Under the pieces are notes generated by a model. It saw only the letters and a program-made list of their open reading frames with translations. It was not told where the DNA came from and searched no databases. Position numbers and translations under genes: made by a program. A DNA stretch of 64,000 nt, from positions 62,001-126,000 of the forward strand of contig NZ_CP018839.1 in the NCBI RefSeq assembly GCF_001922305.1, read 5' to 3'. This stretch comes from Thauera chlorobenzoica (lineage in GTDB: Bacteria > Pseudomonadota > Gammaproteobacteria > Burkholderiales > Rhodocyclaceae). Of this stretch, positions 38,396 to 47,131 are shown in pieces (the first letter of the stretch is position 1; each line of letters opens with the position of its first letter).

Positions 38396-38881
38396 TCAGT
38401 GTCCGGGAGCGGAGCCGTCGCCGGCGCGATTGTGTTCGATGAGGCGATCGAGGAGGGCGCTCAAGGTCGCCCTTTCCTCGTCGTCGAGGCAGGCGAGGAT
38501 CTGCGCGTTGCGGCGATGGACGTACGCCATCGTCCGCGCCCAGACTTCCTGCCCGGCGGGGGTGAGGGTGAGGACCACGCCCCGCCCGTCCGCGGTGCTG
38601 TCGTCCTTGCGCACCAGGCCCTGGTCGACCAGGGCCTGGGCGGCGCGGCTGGCCTGGCTCTTGTTGAGGTGGGAGCGGCTGGCGAGCTCCTTGATCGACA
38701 ACGGGGCGAAGCTGCCAATGGCGGCGAGGCTGCGCCCGTCGCTCAACGACACGCCGATCTCGTCCGCGTAGCCGGGCGCGCTGGCGCGCTCGATTTCCTT
38801 GCGCAGGAGGTTGAAGCGGTAGGTGAAGGTGCGATCGAGCGGCGGCACCGGGGCGTGCCGCGGGCGGTTGGAGTGGGGCAT
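38396..38881 (-). CDS. MarR-family regulator
   Basis: This 161-aa winged-helix protein has SIKELASRSHLNKSQASRAA (recognition region) followed by the wing DDSTADGRGVVLTLTPAG, typical of MarR. The start at 38881 is the first ATG before the conserved fold. It lies downstream of the FAD monooxygenase and DUF2783 genes on the same strand, 116 bp away. MarR proteins usually repress neighbouring aromatic-compound genes until a ligand binds, and twin palindromes overlap the monooxygenase promoter at 40937-40978. Confidence 0.9.
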   Translation of the reverse strand: MPHSNRPRHAPVPPLDRTFTYRFNLLRKEIERASAPGYADEIGVSLSDGRSLAAIGSFAPLSIKELASRSHLNKSQASRAAQALVDQGLVRKDDSTADGRGVVLTLTPAGQEVWARTMAYVHRRNAQILACLDDEERATLSALLDRLIEHNRAGDGSAPGH

Positions 38882-38997
38882 GGGGGCAACGGCGTGGAGG
38901 AAAGCGGGGATTTTATCGGTGTTCGGCGCGCGGCCGGCCCGTGCGACCCGGGGGCGCCCGGGGTCCCGGAGCGCTCCCGGCCCGGGCGGACGAGGCG

Positions 38998-39189
38998 TCA
39001 GAGCTCGTTCAACGCGGCCTGCAGGTGCTGCTGGAAGAGGCCGGCGTCGCCCAGCGCGTTGGCGTTGAGGAGGGCGAGCTTGACCAGGAAGAGCTCGGCC
39101 TGGTCCGGCCCGGCCTGGTCGATGGCGGTGGCGAGGGCGTCGTACACGGTTTCGAGCCCGGCGATGTCCAGCGTCTTGGTGGGGGTCAT
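38998..39189 (-). CDS. DUF2783 small protein
   Basis: This 63-aa protein (starting MTPTKTLDIAGLETVYDALA) matches the DUF2783 pattern as I know it: a short helical acidic protein encoded beside FAD-dependent aromatic monooxygenases. It starts 12 bp after the monooxygenase stop, so it is translated from the same mRNA. Its function is unknown; a role as a small partner of the monooxygenase is only suggested by the constant pairing. Confidence 0.8.
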   Translation of the reverse strand: MTPTKTLDIAGLETVYDALATAIDQAGPDQAELFLVKLALLNANALGDAGLFQQHLQAALNEL

Positions 39190-39201
39190 GGCGGGTTCTC
39201 C

Positions 39202-40893
39202 TTACTGCGGCAGGGCGGTGGCGAGGGCGGCGTGCAGGCGGGTGGCATCGAGCGTCAGCCAGCGTGCGCAGACGTGCTGGTCGGGGCGCAGCAGATAGGC
39301 GCCGCCGCCGGCGCGGATGCCGTAGCGGCGGCGGAAGTGGCCGTCGGTGTCGGCGAGGGTCAGGTCGGCGCCGGCGACCGGCGCGGGCGCGCCGACGGCG
39401 ATCACCTTCAGCGGTACGCCGCGCGCACGGGTGGCCGCGACCACCTCCTGCAGCGGCGCCGGAATGGCCTCTGCCGCAGTGAAATAGAGCAGGTCGAAGC
39501 CGCCGCCGAGGTGGTCGAGGAGGAAGTCGTCGGTCGCCAGGCGGATGTTCTGCGGCGGCGCGCCGTGGGCGGGGCCGGCGGTAAACAGGGCGTTGTCGTC
39601 GCCGGCGCTGTTGAGCATCGAACGGGTGTACTCGTGCGGGCGCGAGGTGCGCCAGTGGTACAGCGGGCGCACGAAGGCTTCGCTCAGCGACAGCGACAGC
39701 ACCGCGTCGCGCAGCAGGCGGAAGCCGCGCGACGGCGGGGTCATGAAGCGCGTGCTCTTGCCGGCTTCGTCGATGATCTCGCGGGCGGCGCCGACGCGCT
39801 CGGCGCTGTAATTGGCCAGCAGCTTCGTGCCGGCCAGGCCCCGAATGACGAAGGCGAGCTGCCAGCCCAGCGATTGCGCGTCCTGGAAGGCGGTGTTGGC
39901 GCCGCGCACGCCGAAGATCGGCAGCAGGTGGGCGGCGTCGCCGGTGAAGATCACGTTGCCATGGACGTAGTCGGGCAGGGTCAGCGCGCGCGCGGAGTAC
40001 ACCGAGCTCCAGTCCAGTTCCCATTCGGCGCCGGGGTGGCCGATCATCGCCAGCTGGGCGTCGATGCGCGCTTTCAGCGATTCGGGGCGCAGCGCCTCCT
40101 CGGGGGTCTCGCCGGGCGGCAGCTGGTAGTCGACGCGCCAGATGCCGTGCGGCTCGCGATGCATCAGGATGGTGTTGCCCGGGTTCCACTCGGGGTCGAA
40201 GAAGGCCAGCCGCTCGGTCGGCAGTGGCAGGTCGATGCGGATGTCGGCGATGACGAACAGGCCCTCGTAGGAGGCCCCTTCCATCTGCAGGCCGAGCGCG
40301 GTGCGGATGCCCGAGCGGCCGCCGTCGGCGGCGACCACCCAGTCGGCGTCGAGCGTGTAGGGCTCGGCCGGAGTGTCGATCCCGACCCGGGCGCAGCCTT
40401 CCATCTGATCCACGCGGGTGACCTTGTTGCCCCAGCGCACCTCGATCAGCGGGTTGGCCGCGCAGGCCTCGAGCAGGTATTCCTCCAGGTACTGCTGCTG
40501 GAGGTTGAGCATCGGCAAGAAGCGGTCGTCGGGGTCGTGCGGCGCTTCCATGCGGAACACGCGCTGGCCGCGGTAATAGGAGTTGCCGAAGCGCCACGGC
40601 AGGCCGTTTTCGGTCATCCGCGCGGCGACCCCGAGCTGCTGCAGGATTTCCATCGAGCGGCGCGTGAACACGATCGCGCGGCTGCCTTGCGAGACCTGCA
40701 GCTCGGCGCTCGCCACCACGCTGGGCACGCCGTGGCGGGCGAGTTCGAGGGCGGTGACCATGCCCGCCGGGCCGGCGCCGACGATCAGCACTTTGCTGCG
40801 CTGCTGGGGCGGATGGGCGGATGGCAGCCAGGGTTCGTGTACCCGGTAGTCGTAGTAGATCGAGGGGCGCGGTTCGGTGGTCGGGGTATGCAT
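39202..40893 (-). CDS. FAD-dependent aromatic-ring monooxygenase (MhpA/PheA-like)
   Basis: This 563-aa class A flavoprotein hydroxylase has the FAD Rossmann motif GAGPAGMVTALELARHG (from 39), the second FAD motif GDAAHLLPIFGVRGAN (about 320) and a C-terminal thioredoxin-like domain ending RPDQHVCARWLTLDA. AAGGAGA lies 7 bp before the ATG at 40893. The family hydroxylates phenolic rings with NAD(P)H and O2; the actual substrate cannot be read from sequence. The DUF2783 and MarR genes follow in the same direction, and the promoter is overlapped by two palindromes. Confidence 0.88.
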   Translation of the reverse strand: MHTPTTEPRPSIYYDYRVHEPWLPSAHPPQQRSKVLIVGAGPAGMVTALELARHGVPSVVASAELQVSQGSRAIVFTRRSMEILQQLGVAARMTENGLPWRFGNSYYRGQRVFRMEAPHDPDDRFLPMLNLQQQYLEEYLLEACAANPLIEVRWGNKVTRVDQMEGCARVGIDTPAEPYTLDADWVVAADGGRSGIRTALGLQMEGASYEGLFVIADIRIDLPLPTERLAFFDPEWNPGNTILMHREPHGIWRVDYQLPPGETPEEALRPESLKARIDAQLAMIGHPGAEWELDWSSVYSARALTLPDYVHGNVIFTGDAAHLLPIFGVRGANTAFQDAQSLGWQLAFVIRGLAGTKLLANYSAERVGAAREIIDEAGKSTRFMTPPSRGFRLLRDAVLSLSLSEAFVRPLYHWRTSRPHEYTRSMLNSAGDDNALFTAGPAHGAPPQNIRLATDDFLLDHLGGGFDLLYFTAAEAIPAPLQEVVAATRARGVPLKVIAVGAPAPVAGADLTLADTDGHFRRRYGIRAGGGAYLLRPDQHVCARWLTLDATRLHAALATALPQ

Positions 40894-40936
40894 TGCGGGC
40901 TCTCCTTGGGGGCGGGGTGGGGCAATCTTCTTTTTG

Positions 40937-40978
40937 GTTGCGCATGCAACTATAAGGATGAAAAGTTGCGCGCGCAAC
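40937..40978 (-). promoter_or_regulatory. Monooxygenase promoter overlapped by two palindromic operators
   Basis: On the minus strand, TTGCGC (40977-40972) and TATAGT (40954-40949) are separated by exactly 17 bp and fit a sigma-70 promoter. GTTGCGCGCGCAAC (40965-40978) is a perfect 14-bp palindrome over the -35. GTTGC...GCAAC (40937-40950) abuts the -10. The centres are 28 bp apart. The MarR-type protein encoded downstream is the natural candidate to bind. Confidence 0.75.
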
Positions 40979-41108
40979 CAGATATTCCGCCCGCCCGCCA
41001 TGACCCGGATCAAAAGTGGTGCACGTTTCCGTCCCCTCACCACCCTTTCCGGCACGCGCGCGGCGCCGGCCGGCGCTTCCCGCGTGCGCTGCGGGGCCGG
41101 GCGTCGGG

Positions 41109-42239
41109 TCAGGCTGCGCGCACCAGGCCGCGTTCGAGTTCGGTGATGCGTCGCGCGCCGGCGAGGATCATCGTGCGTTCGAGCTCGGTGGCGATCAGCT
41201 CGAGCACCGCGGTGGCACCGGCTTCGCCATCGACCGCCAGTCCGTAGAGCAGCGGGCGGCCGAGAAACACGCCGCGGGCGCCGAGGGCGAGCGCCTTGGC
41301 GACGTCGAGCCCGCTGCGAAAACCGCTGTCGACGAACACCGGCAGGCGGTCCTCGACCGCATCGAGCACCGCTTCCAGCGCGTCGATGGTGGCGATCGCG
41401 CCGTCGAGCTGGCGGCCGCCGTGGTTGGAGACGATCAGCCCGTCGACGCCGCGCGCGCACGCCTGGCGCGCATCGTCGGGGTGGAGCACGCCTTTGAGCA
41501 GCAGCGGTCCGTCCCACAGCCGGCGCAGCCAGTCGAGGCTTTCCCAGCTCAGGCTGCGGTCCATCTCGCGGCTGAGGAGGGCGGCTTGCAGCTGCAGGGT
41601 GTCGCTGCCTTCCTCTTCGGCGAGGTTGACGAAGCCCGGCATGCCGTGGGCGATGAAGCGCAGCAGCCAGCGCGGCCGCGTCGCCAGGTTGGCGAGGGTC
41701 GCGGGCGAGGGGCGGAACGGCATCTTGAAGCCGTTGCGCACGTCGCGTTCGCGATAGCCGCTGACCGGCACATCGACGGTGAGCACCAGCGCGCGGTAGC
41801 CGGCGCGCCGTGCCCGGCGCACCATCTGCTCGGCGATGGCGCGTTCGCCCATGACGTAGAGCTGGAACCAGTTGAGTGCGGACGACGGCTGGACGACGGC
41901 CTCGAGGCGCGCATTCGACGCCGTCGACAGCACGAACGGGACGCCCGCGGCGGCGGCGGCGCGCGCCAGCAGGACGTCGCCCTGCGGCCGGGTGAGGCCG
42001 TTGAAGCCCATCGGCGCGATCGCGAACGGCCGCTGCCAGGTTTCGCCGAACACTTCGATCCGGGTGTCGAGTCCGCGGGTGTCGCGCAGCACCCGCGGCC
42101 GCATCGCCAGGCGGTCGAGCCCGCCGCGGTTGCGCTGCAGGCAGTCGCCGCGCTCGGCGGCGCCATCGACGTAATCGAACACGAAGCGCGGCAGGACCGT
42201 GCGCGCGGCGCGCCGGTAGTCTTCAACGTTGAGTTTCAT
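41109..42239 (-). CDS. FMN-dependent alpha-hydroxy-acid dehydrogenase, mandelate-dehydrogenase-like
   Basis: This 376-aa TIM-barrel flavoprotein has the family active-site motif SNHGGRQLDG (catalytic His near 273) and the FMN-binding region GSGFRSG-like FVDSGFRSGLDVAKAL. Its N-terminus (NVEDYRRAARTVLPRFVFDY) and VLTVDVPVSGYRERD resemble (S)-mandelate dehydrogenase MdlB more than L-lactate dehydrogenase LldD. The reaction would be mandelate to phenylglyoxylate. Phenylglyoxylate is also the product of the PadBCD-like enzyme encoded at 49707-54003, which makes this assignment attractive but unproven. It lies upstream of the monooxygenase gene, in the same direction. Confidence 0.82.
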   Translation of the reverse strand: MKLNVEDYRRAARTVLPRFVFDYVDGAAERGDCLQRNRGGLDRLAMRPRVLRDTRGLDTRIEVFGETWQRPFAIAPMGFNGLTRPQGDVLLARAAAAAGVPFVLSTASNARLEAVVQPSSALNWFQLYVMGERAIAEQMVRRARRAGYRALVLTVDVPVSGYRERDVRNGFKMPFRPSPATLANLATRPRWLLRFIAHGMPGFVNLAEEEGSDTLQLQAALLSREMDRSLSWESLDWLRRLWDGPLLLKGVLHPDDARQACARGVDGLIVSNHGGRQLDGAIATIDALEAVLDAVEDRLPVFVDSGFRSGLDVAKALALGARGVFLGRPLLYGLAVDGEAGATAVLELIATELERTMILAGARRITELERGLVRAA

Positions 42240-42332
42240 CGGGGCCCCGGATCCATGGATGAGGCCGCCATTGTATCGGCGGCGGCCGGCGGGGCCGGCG
42301 GTGACATCGCGCCTGCGCATCGCGCTGCCGGG

Positions 42333-44042
42333 CTATCCGGCCTGCCAGGCCCGTGCCAGCAAGATTGGTGCCGCCGCCGGGTCGGCGAGCAGGCCGAAGA
42401 CCGGGTCGCCCGTGCCGCCGGCGGCGTCGGCGAAGCGGCTGGCGATGAAGCTGTCGGCCACCGTCGCCGGGGCGTCGCGGCGCAGCAGCGCGGCCTGGGC
42501 CAGCAGCACGAGGCCGGCGGTGAGGGCGCGGGCCTGCCATTGGTGGGCGGCCGACGTGTGCAAGGCGGGGAGGAGGGCGTGCAGGGCGCGGACGAGGCGG
42601 GGTTCGCCGGCACAGCCGTCGGCGAGGTCGTCGACCAAGCGCGTGGCGGCCTCGGGTTCGCGGTCGAGGGCGCGCAGCACGTCGAGGCACATCACGTTGC
42701 CCGCGCCCTCCCAGATCGAGTTGACCGGCGCTTCGCGCAGCAGGCGGGGCATCGGGCCGTCCTCGATATAGCCGTTGCCGCCGCAGATTTCCATGCATTC
42801 GGCGGTGAACGCGATCGCGCGCTTGCACACCCAGAACTTCGCCGCCGGAGTCAGGATGCGGCGCCGGGCGCGGGCGAGGGCCGCGGCGTCGCCGTCGCCG
42901 TCGGTGCTTCCCCCGGCGGTGCCGGCGGCCGCTTCGTCCCCGCCGGCATCGACCGCGGCGGCGAGGTGGAGGGCGAGGGCGAGCGCGGCCTCGCTCTCGA
43001 GGGCAAGATCGGCGAGCACGTTGCGCATCAGCGCGTGCTCGAGCAGCGGGCGGCCGAAGGCGCGGCGGTGGCGGGCGTGGTGGAGCGCTTCGGTGAGCGC
43101 GCGGCGCATCAGCGCGGCGCTGCCGAGCACGCAGTCGAGCCGGGTGTGGGCCGCCATCGCAAGCAGGGCGGGAAGGCCGCGCCCGGGTTCGCCCACCAGC
43201 ACGCCGAAGGCGTCGCCGAACTCGACCTCGCCGGAGGCGTTGGCGCGGTTGCCGAGCTTGTCCTTCAGGCGCTCGATGCGGATCGCGTTGCGCGTGCCGT
43301 CGGGCCGCCAGCGCGGCACGAAGAAGCACGACAGGGCGTCGTCGGCGCTGCGTGCGAGGACCAGATGGGCGTCGGCCGCGGGGGCGGAATAGAACCACTT
43401 GTGCCCGACCAGGGCGTACTCTGCGCCGCGTCCGCCGGCGCCGATCGCGCGTGCGCGGGTGGTGGTCGCGCGCAGGTCGGAACCGCCCTGCTTTTCGGTC
43501 AGCCCCATGCCCACGCTGAGGGTGCGCTTGGCCGCCAGCGGCAGGTCGCGGGCGTCGTAGTCGCGCGCGGCGAAGCGCTTGGCCAGGGTATGCCATAGCG
43601 CCGGCTCGCGGCGCAGCAGCGGCAGCGCGGCGAAGGTCATCGTCACCGGGCACAGGCTGCCGGCCTCGACCTGGCCGTGGAGGTAGAAGGCGGCGGCGCG
43701 CGCGACGTGGGCGCCGGGCTGCGGGTCGAGCCAGGCCGCGCTGTGCACGCCCGAAGCGTAGAGGAGCGCGCTGAGGCGGTGCCAGGCGGGGTCGAAATCG
43801 ACCCGGTCCACCCGCCGGCCGCAGGTGTCGTGGGTGGCGAGCACGGGTGGGTGGCGGTTGGCCTGCTCGCCGAGGGCGAGGATTCCGGTGCCGCCCAGTT
43901 GTGTGCCGAGGGCGTCGAGGGCGCCGGCCCGGGCGCTGCCGCCTTCGCGGGCGAGGGCGTCGTGCAGCGCCGCATCACAGGCGAACAGGTTGTAGTCGAC
44001 CAGAGGGGGAACCTGGTTGAACACCTCGTGGGTTTCCCGCAT
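42333..44042 (-). CDS. AidB-like acyl-CoA dehydrogenase family protein
   Basis: This 569-aa protein is longer than ordinary acyl-CoA dehydrogenases and matches the AidB branch: MGLTEKQGGSDLRATTTRA, HKWFYSAPAADAHLVLAR, and the C-terminal ECMEICGGNGYIEDGP followed by NSIWEGAGNVMCLDVLR. E. coli AidB binds FAD and DNA and is induced by alkylating agents, whereas other members may act on acyl-CoA substrates. The start at 44042 gives the family beginning ETHEVFNQVPPLVDYNLF. The upstream 146 bp contain nothing distinctive. Confidence 0.88.
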   Translation of the reverse strand: MRETHEVFNQVPPLVDYNLFACDAALHDALAREGGSARAGALDALGTQLGGTGILALGEQANRHPPVLATHDTCGRRVDRVDFDPAWHRLSALLYASGVHSAAWLDPQPGAHVARAAAFYLHGQVEAGSLCPVTMTFAALPLLRREPALWHTLAKRFAARDYDARDLPLAAKRTLSVGMGLTEKQGGSDLRATTTRARAIGAGGRGAEYALVGHKWFYSAPAADAHLVLARSADDALSCFFVPRWRPDGTRNAIRIERLKDKLGNRANASGEVEFGDAFGVLVGEPGRGLPALLAMAAHTRLDCVLGSAALMRRALTEALHHARHRRAFGRPLLEHALMRNVLADLALESEAALALALHLAAAVDAGGDEAAAGTAGGSTDGDGDAAALARARRRILTPAAKFWVCKRAIAFTAECMEICGGNGYIEDGPMPRLLREAPVNSIWEGAGNVMCLDVLRALDREPEAATRLVDDLADGCAGEPRLVRALHALLPALHTSAAHQWQARALTAGLVLLAQAALLRRDAPATVADSFIASRFADAAGGTGDPVFGLLADPAAAPILLARAWQAG

Positions 44043-44188
44043 GCGTCCTCCGGTGCCGTCCGGGCCGGCGATGAAGAAGGGGGGTTCTTCGCAGTGTAGG
44101 AAGCCGATGCGGCGGTTGCCATGTGTGCCGTGTCCGCGCGGCCGGGAAGAAGTGTCGGGCCGGGTGCAACCCGGGCCGGAGGCGGCGT

Positions 44189-45061
44189 TCAGGGCAGGTC
44201 GCGCATGCGCAGGTAGCGCGGGAAGCGCGGCAGGCCGGCGGGGGTGAGTTCGCGGTAGCGGTAGGTGACCAGGGTGCCGGGCGGCGGCGGGCTGCGCCGG
44301 AGCGCGTCGCTGAGCCCGCTGCCGAGGCGGAAGCGGCGGCCGTCGGGGGTTTCCACCAGCAGGGAGCCGGTCATTCCGTGCAGCCGGCCCTTGCCCGGCA
44401 GGTGGGCGAGGACGCGCGCTTCGGCGTCGTGCCAGGGAGTGAGCTTGAGCAGCGCGCTGCTGCGCCCCGGTATCCAGCGTGCGCTGGCGCGGTGCAGCAT
44501 CAGGCCTTCGCCGCCGCCGCGAACGACTTCCTCGAAGCGGCGCTGCAGCGCGCGCCGGTCGGCGACCCGGGTCTGCGGCACGGCCTGCAGCCAGGGCACG
44601 GCAGCGCGCTCGGCGAGTTCGCGCAGCTGCTGCACGCGGGTGCTGAAATCGCCCTCTGCGCCGGGCAGCTCGAACACCATGTAGCGGACTTCGCGCCATC
44701 CCGGATCGTCGGGCGCGTTGCGTCGGATCAGGCCGGAGAGGCGGTCGAAACTGCGCCGTCCCATCCACAGCTCGCCGTCCAGCACCACCGCCGGCAGCGC
44801 GGCGACGAACCAGCCCGGGGCGGCGACCGGTTGCCCGCTGCGCAGGCGCAGGCGGCTGCCGTTCCAGTGCGCGCGCACGCCGTCGAGTTTTTCGCTGACC
44901 CAGTAGTCGGCCGGATCGATGCCGTCGTGGTAGCGCTCGGCGAGCATCGCCGGCGGTGCAGGAAAGTCGCCTCCGGTGCTGCCGCAGGCGGCGCCGGCGC
45001 CCGCCAGCAGCAGGCCCAGGAGGAAGCGCAGGATCGATCGATTGAGCATCTGCTTATACAT
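44189..45061 (-). CDS. Exported ATP-dependent DNA ligase (LigE-like)
   Basis: This 290-aa protein has an N-terminal hydrophobic segment (about 10-25, FLLGLLLAGAGAAC) that looks like a signal peptide, possibly a lipoprotein with C26. The ligase core follows: adenylation motif EKLDG (catalytic K58), VVLDGELWMG, GEGLMLH and LLKLTPW, then an OB domain. It lacks extra DNA-binding domains, as in periplasmic LigE of competent Neisseria and Haemophilus. DprA is also encoded in this window, which supports a link with DNA uptake. A shorter start at 45049 is possible; neither start has a clear Shine-Dalgarno. Confidence 0.87.
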   Translation of the reverse strand: MYKQMLNRSILRFLLGLLLAGAGAACGSTGGDFPAPPAMLAERYHDGIDPADYWVSEKLDGVRAHWNGSRLRLRSGQPVAAPGWFVAALPAVVLDGELWMGRRSFDRLSGLIRRNAPDDPGWREVRYMVFELPGAEGDFSTRVQQLRELAERAAVPWLQAVPQTRVADRRALQRRFEEVVRGGGEGLMLHRASARWIPGRSSALLKLTPWHDAEARVLAHLPGKGRLHGMTGSLLVETPDGRRFRLGSGLSDALRRSPPPPGTLVTYRYRELTPAGLPRFPRYLRMRDLP

Positions 45062-45126
45062 ATCACATAAAAATGACAATGATATAAGCGTTGCCGCGGC
45101 GGCGCCAGGATGGGCCGCGGAGGAAT

Positions 45127-45160
45127 GTGCAGGGAGGACGGGCGTGCAGGGAGGACGGGC
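45127..45160 (+). repeat. Perfect 17-bp tandem duplication
   Basis: GTGCAGGGAGGACGGGC occurs twice back to back (45127-45143 and 45144-45160) in the short region between the convergent-side ends of the ligase promoter and leuA terminator. It does not code for anything evident and could be a recent slippage product. Confidence 0.85.
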
Positions 45161-45188
45161 GGTCGGAAGCGGAGCGCCCCCGGGCGCG

Positions 45189-45223
45189 GCGGCCCCCGCC
45201 GGAATGCTGCCGGCGGGGGCCGC
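45189..45223 (-). terminator. Strong hairpin after leuA
   Basis: GCGGCCCCCGCCGG and CCGGCGGGGGCCGC form a perfect 14-bp stem around a 7-base loop, 7 bp after the leuA stop. It is very stable but has no T-tract on the minus strand. Confidence 0.7.
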
Positions 45224-45230
45224 TGGCCGG

Positions 45231-46961
45231 TCACGCGGCGAGGGTGTGGCGGTCCTTGCCCGCCTCGCCCGCGCCGACGCCGAGGCGGTTGGCCGCGCTG
45301 ACGAGGGCGCGGATCGAGGCGGTGACGATGTTGGCGTCGACGCCAACGCCGTAGGCCTCACCGCGACCTTCGGCATCGAGTTCGACGAAGGCGCAGGCGC
45401 GTGCCTCACCGGCGTCGTGGCTGGGGGCGAGCGAGCGCTCCTCGTAGCTGCGCACGGTGACGTGGAGGCCGGCACCGTGCAGCGCGTGCACCGCGGCGTC
45501 GATCGGGCCGTTGCCTTCGCCGACCAGGAGGTGGCGGGTGGCGCCGACCTCGACGACGAGGCGGATGCCCTGCGCCGCGCCGTGCTCGAAGAGGTGGTGC
45601 TCGAGGTAGCGCACCGGTGCGACGGTGTCGAGGTAGGTGCGTCGGAACAGCGCCCAGATCGCCGCCGCGCTCATTTCGGTGCCGCTGGTGTCGGTGACTT
45701 TCTGCACTTCGCGCGAGAACTCCACCTGCAGCCGGCGCGGCATCACGATGCCGTATTCGGTCTCGAGCAGGTAGGCGATGCCGCCCTTGCCCGACTGGCT
45801 GTTGACGCGGATCACCGAGTCGTAGCTGCGGCCGAGGTCGGCGGGGTCGATCGGCAGGTAGGGGACGTTCCACCGGCCCGTTTCGCCACGGCGTCCGCCA
45901 CCGAGCGCCTGCCGGGCGGCGAAGCCCTTCTTGATCGCGTCCTGGTGGGAGCCGGAGAAGGCGGTGAACACCAGATCCCCGACATAGGGGTGGCGCGGGT
46001 GGATGGGGAGCTGGTTGCAGTATTCGACCGTGCGCGCGACCGCGTTGATGTCGGAGAAATCGAGCCCGGGCGCCACGCCCTGGGTGTACAGGTTGAGCGC
46101 GAGGGTGACGATGTCGACGTTGCCGGTGCGCTCGCCGTTGCCGAACAGGCAGCCTTCGATGCGGTCGGCACCGGCCATCAGGCCGAGTTCGGCGGCGGCG
46201 ACGCCGGTGCCGCGGTCGTTGTGCGGATGGAGCGAGAGCACCACGCTGTCGCGGCGGGCGAGGTGGCGGTGCATCCACTCGACCTGGTCGGCGTAGACGT
46301 TGGGGGTGGCGACTTCGACCGTCGCCGGCAGGTTGAGGATGACCTTGTCGGCCGGCGTCGCGCCCCATGCCGCGGTCACCGCATCGCACACCTCGCGGGC
46401 GAACTCGAGCTCGGTGGCGGAAAAGGTCTCCGGGCTGTACTGGAGCACGATCGTGGTCTCCGGCATGGTCGCGGCGATGTCCTTGATCAGGCGCACCGCT
46501 GAGACCGCGAGCGCGACCACTTCGGCCTTCTCCATGGCGAATACCATTTCGCGAAAGGCCGGCGAGGTGGCGTTGTAGACGTGGATGATCGCCCGGCGCG
46601 CGCCGCGCACCGCCTCCAGCGTGCGCCGGATCAGCTCCGGGCGTGCCGGCGTCAGCACTTCGATGGCGACGTCGTCGGGAATGTGGCCGCCTTCGATCAG
46701 CGTACGGACGAAGTCGAAGTCGGTCTGCGACGCGGACGGGAAGCCGACCTCGATCTCCTTGAAGCCGATGCCGCACACGGTGCGGAACATGCGCATCTTG
46801 CGCTCGGCGTTCATCGGTTCGAACAGGGCCTGGTTGCCGTCGCGCAGGTCGGTGCTCATCCACACCGGGGCGCGCTCGATGGTTTTGCCCGGCCACTGGC
46901 GGTCGGCGAGGGCGATGGTCGGGAAAGGGCGGTACTTGGCGGCGGGGTCGGGCAGCATCAT
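45231..46961 (-). CDS. leuA: 2-isopropylmalate synthase (long form)
   Basis: This 576-aa enzyme has the HMGL-like TIM barrel with [11 protein letters not shown] (metal and catalytic residues near 40-46), [10 protein letters not shown] (about 245) and [12 protein letters not shown], followed by the C-terminal LeuA dimer domain for leucine feedback (about 440-565). It condenses acetyl-CoA with 2-oxoisovalerate, the first step of leucine synthesis. Its N-terminus ([16 protein letters not shown]) is typical of the yeast/actinobacterial-type long LeuA. Two adjacent ATGs open the gene. It is divergent from an Lrp-type gene, with palindromes between them. Confidence 0.95.
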   Translation of the reverse strand: MMLPDPAAKYRPFPTIALADRQWPGKTIERAPVWMSTDLRDGNQALFEPMNAERKMRMFRTVCGIGFKEIEVGFPSASQTDFDFVRTLIEGGHIPDDVAIEVLTPARPELIRRTLEAVRGARRAIIHVYNATSPAFREMVFAMEKAEVVALAVSAVRLIKDIAATMPETTIVLQYSPETFSATELEFAREVCDAVTAAWGATPADKVILNLPATVEVATPNVYADQVEWMHRHLARRDSVVLSLHPHNDRGTGVAAAELGLMAGADRIEGCLFGNGERTGNVDIVTLALNLYTQGVAPGLDFSDINAVARTVEYCNQLPIHPRHPYVGDLVFTAFSGSHQDAIKKGFAARQALGGGRRGETGRWNVPYLPIDPADLGRSYDSVIRVNSQSGKGGIAYLLETEYGIVMPRRLQVEFSREVQKVTDTSGTEMSAAAIWALFRRTYLDTVAPVRYLEHHLFEHGAAQGIRLVVEVGATRHLLVGEGNGPIDAAVHALHGAGLHVTVRSYEERSLAPSHDAGEARACAFVELDAEGRGEAYGVGVDANIVTASIRALVSAANRLGVGAGEAGKDRHTLAA

Positions 46962-47037
46962 GGCGCGGTCCTCGTGGGCGGGGCGTGGTTCGATGGAGGA
47001 AAGTCTACGCCGGGGGGCGCGGCAGACGATTGCGTTG

Positions 47038-47085
47038 TTGCACTGCAATTTGCCCATTGCGAGAACGATATTTCAGATATCGTTC
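47038..47085 (+). promoter_or_regulatory. Palindromes between leuA and the Lrp-type gene
   Basis: TTGCACTGCAA (47038-47048) is an 11-bp palindrome. GAACGATAT and ATATCGTTC (47063-47071, 47077-47085) form a 23-bp inverted repeat around TTCAG. Both lie in the 170-bp divergent control region and are candidates for binding by the neighbouring regulator. Confidence 0.65.
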
Positions 47086-47131
47086 ATTTCGTGCAATGAT
47101 CTGCCGATCTCATCCATGAATTGCGCCGATC

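Noticed and set aside
46962..47131. A leucine leader peptide or attenuator for leuA
   Set aside because: No short frame with a run of Leu codons and no terminator/antiterminator pair could be found; a divergent regulator with palindromes explains the region better.
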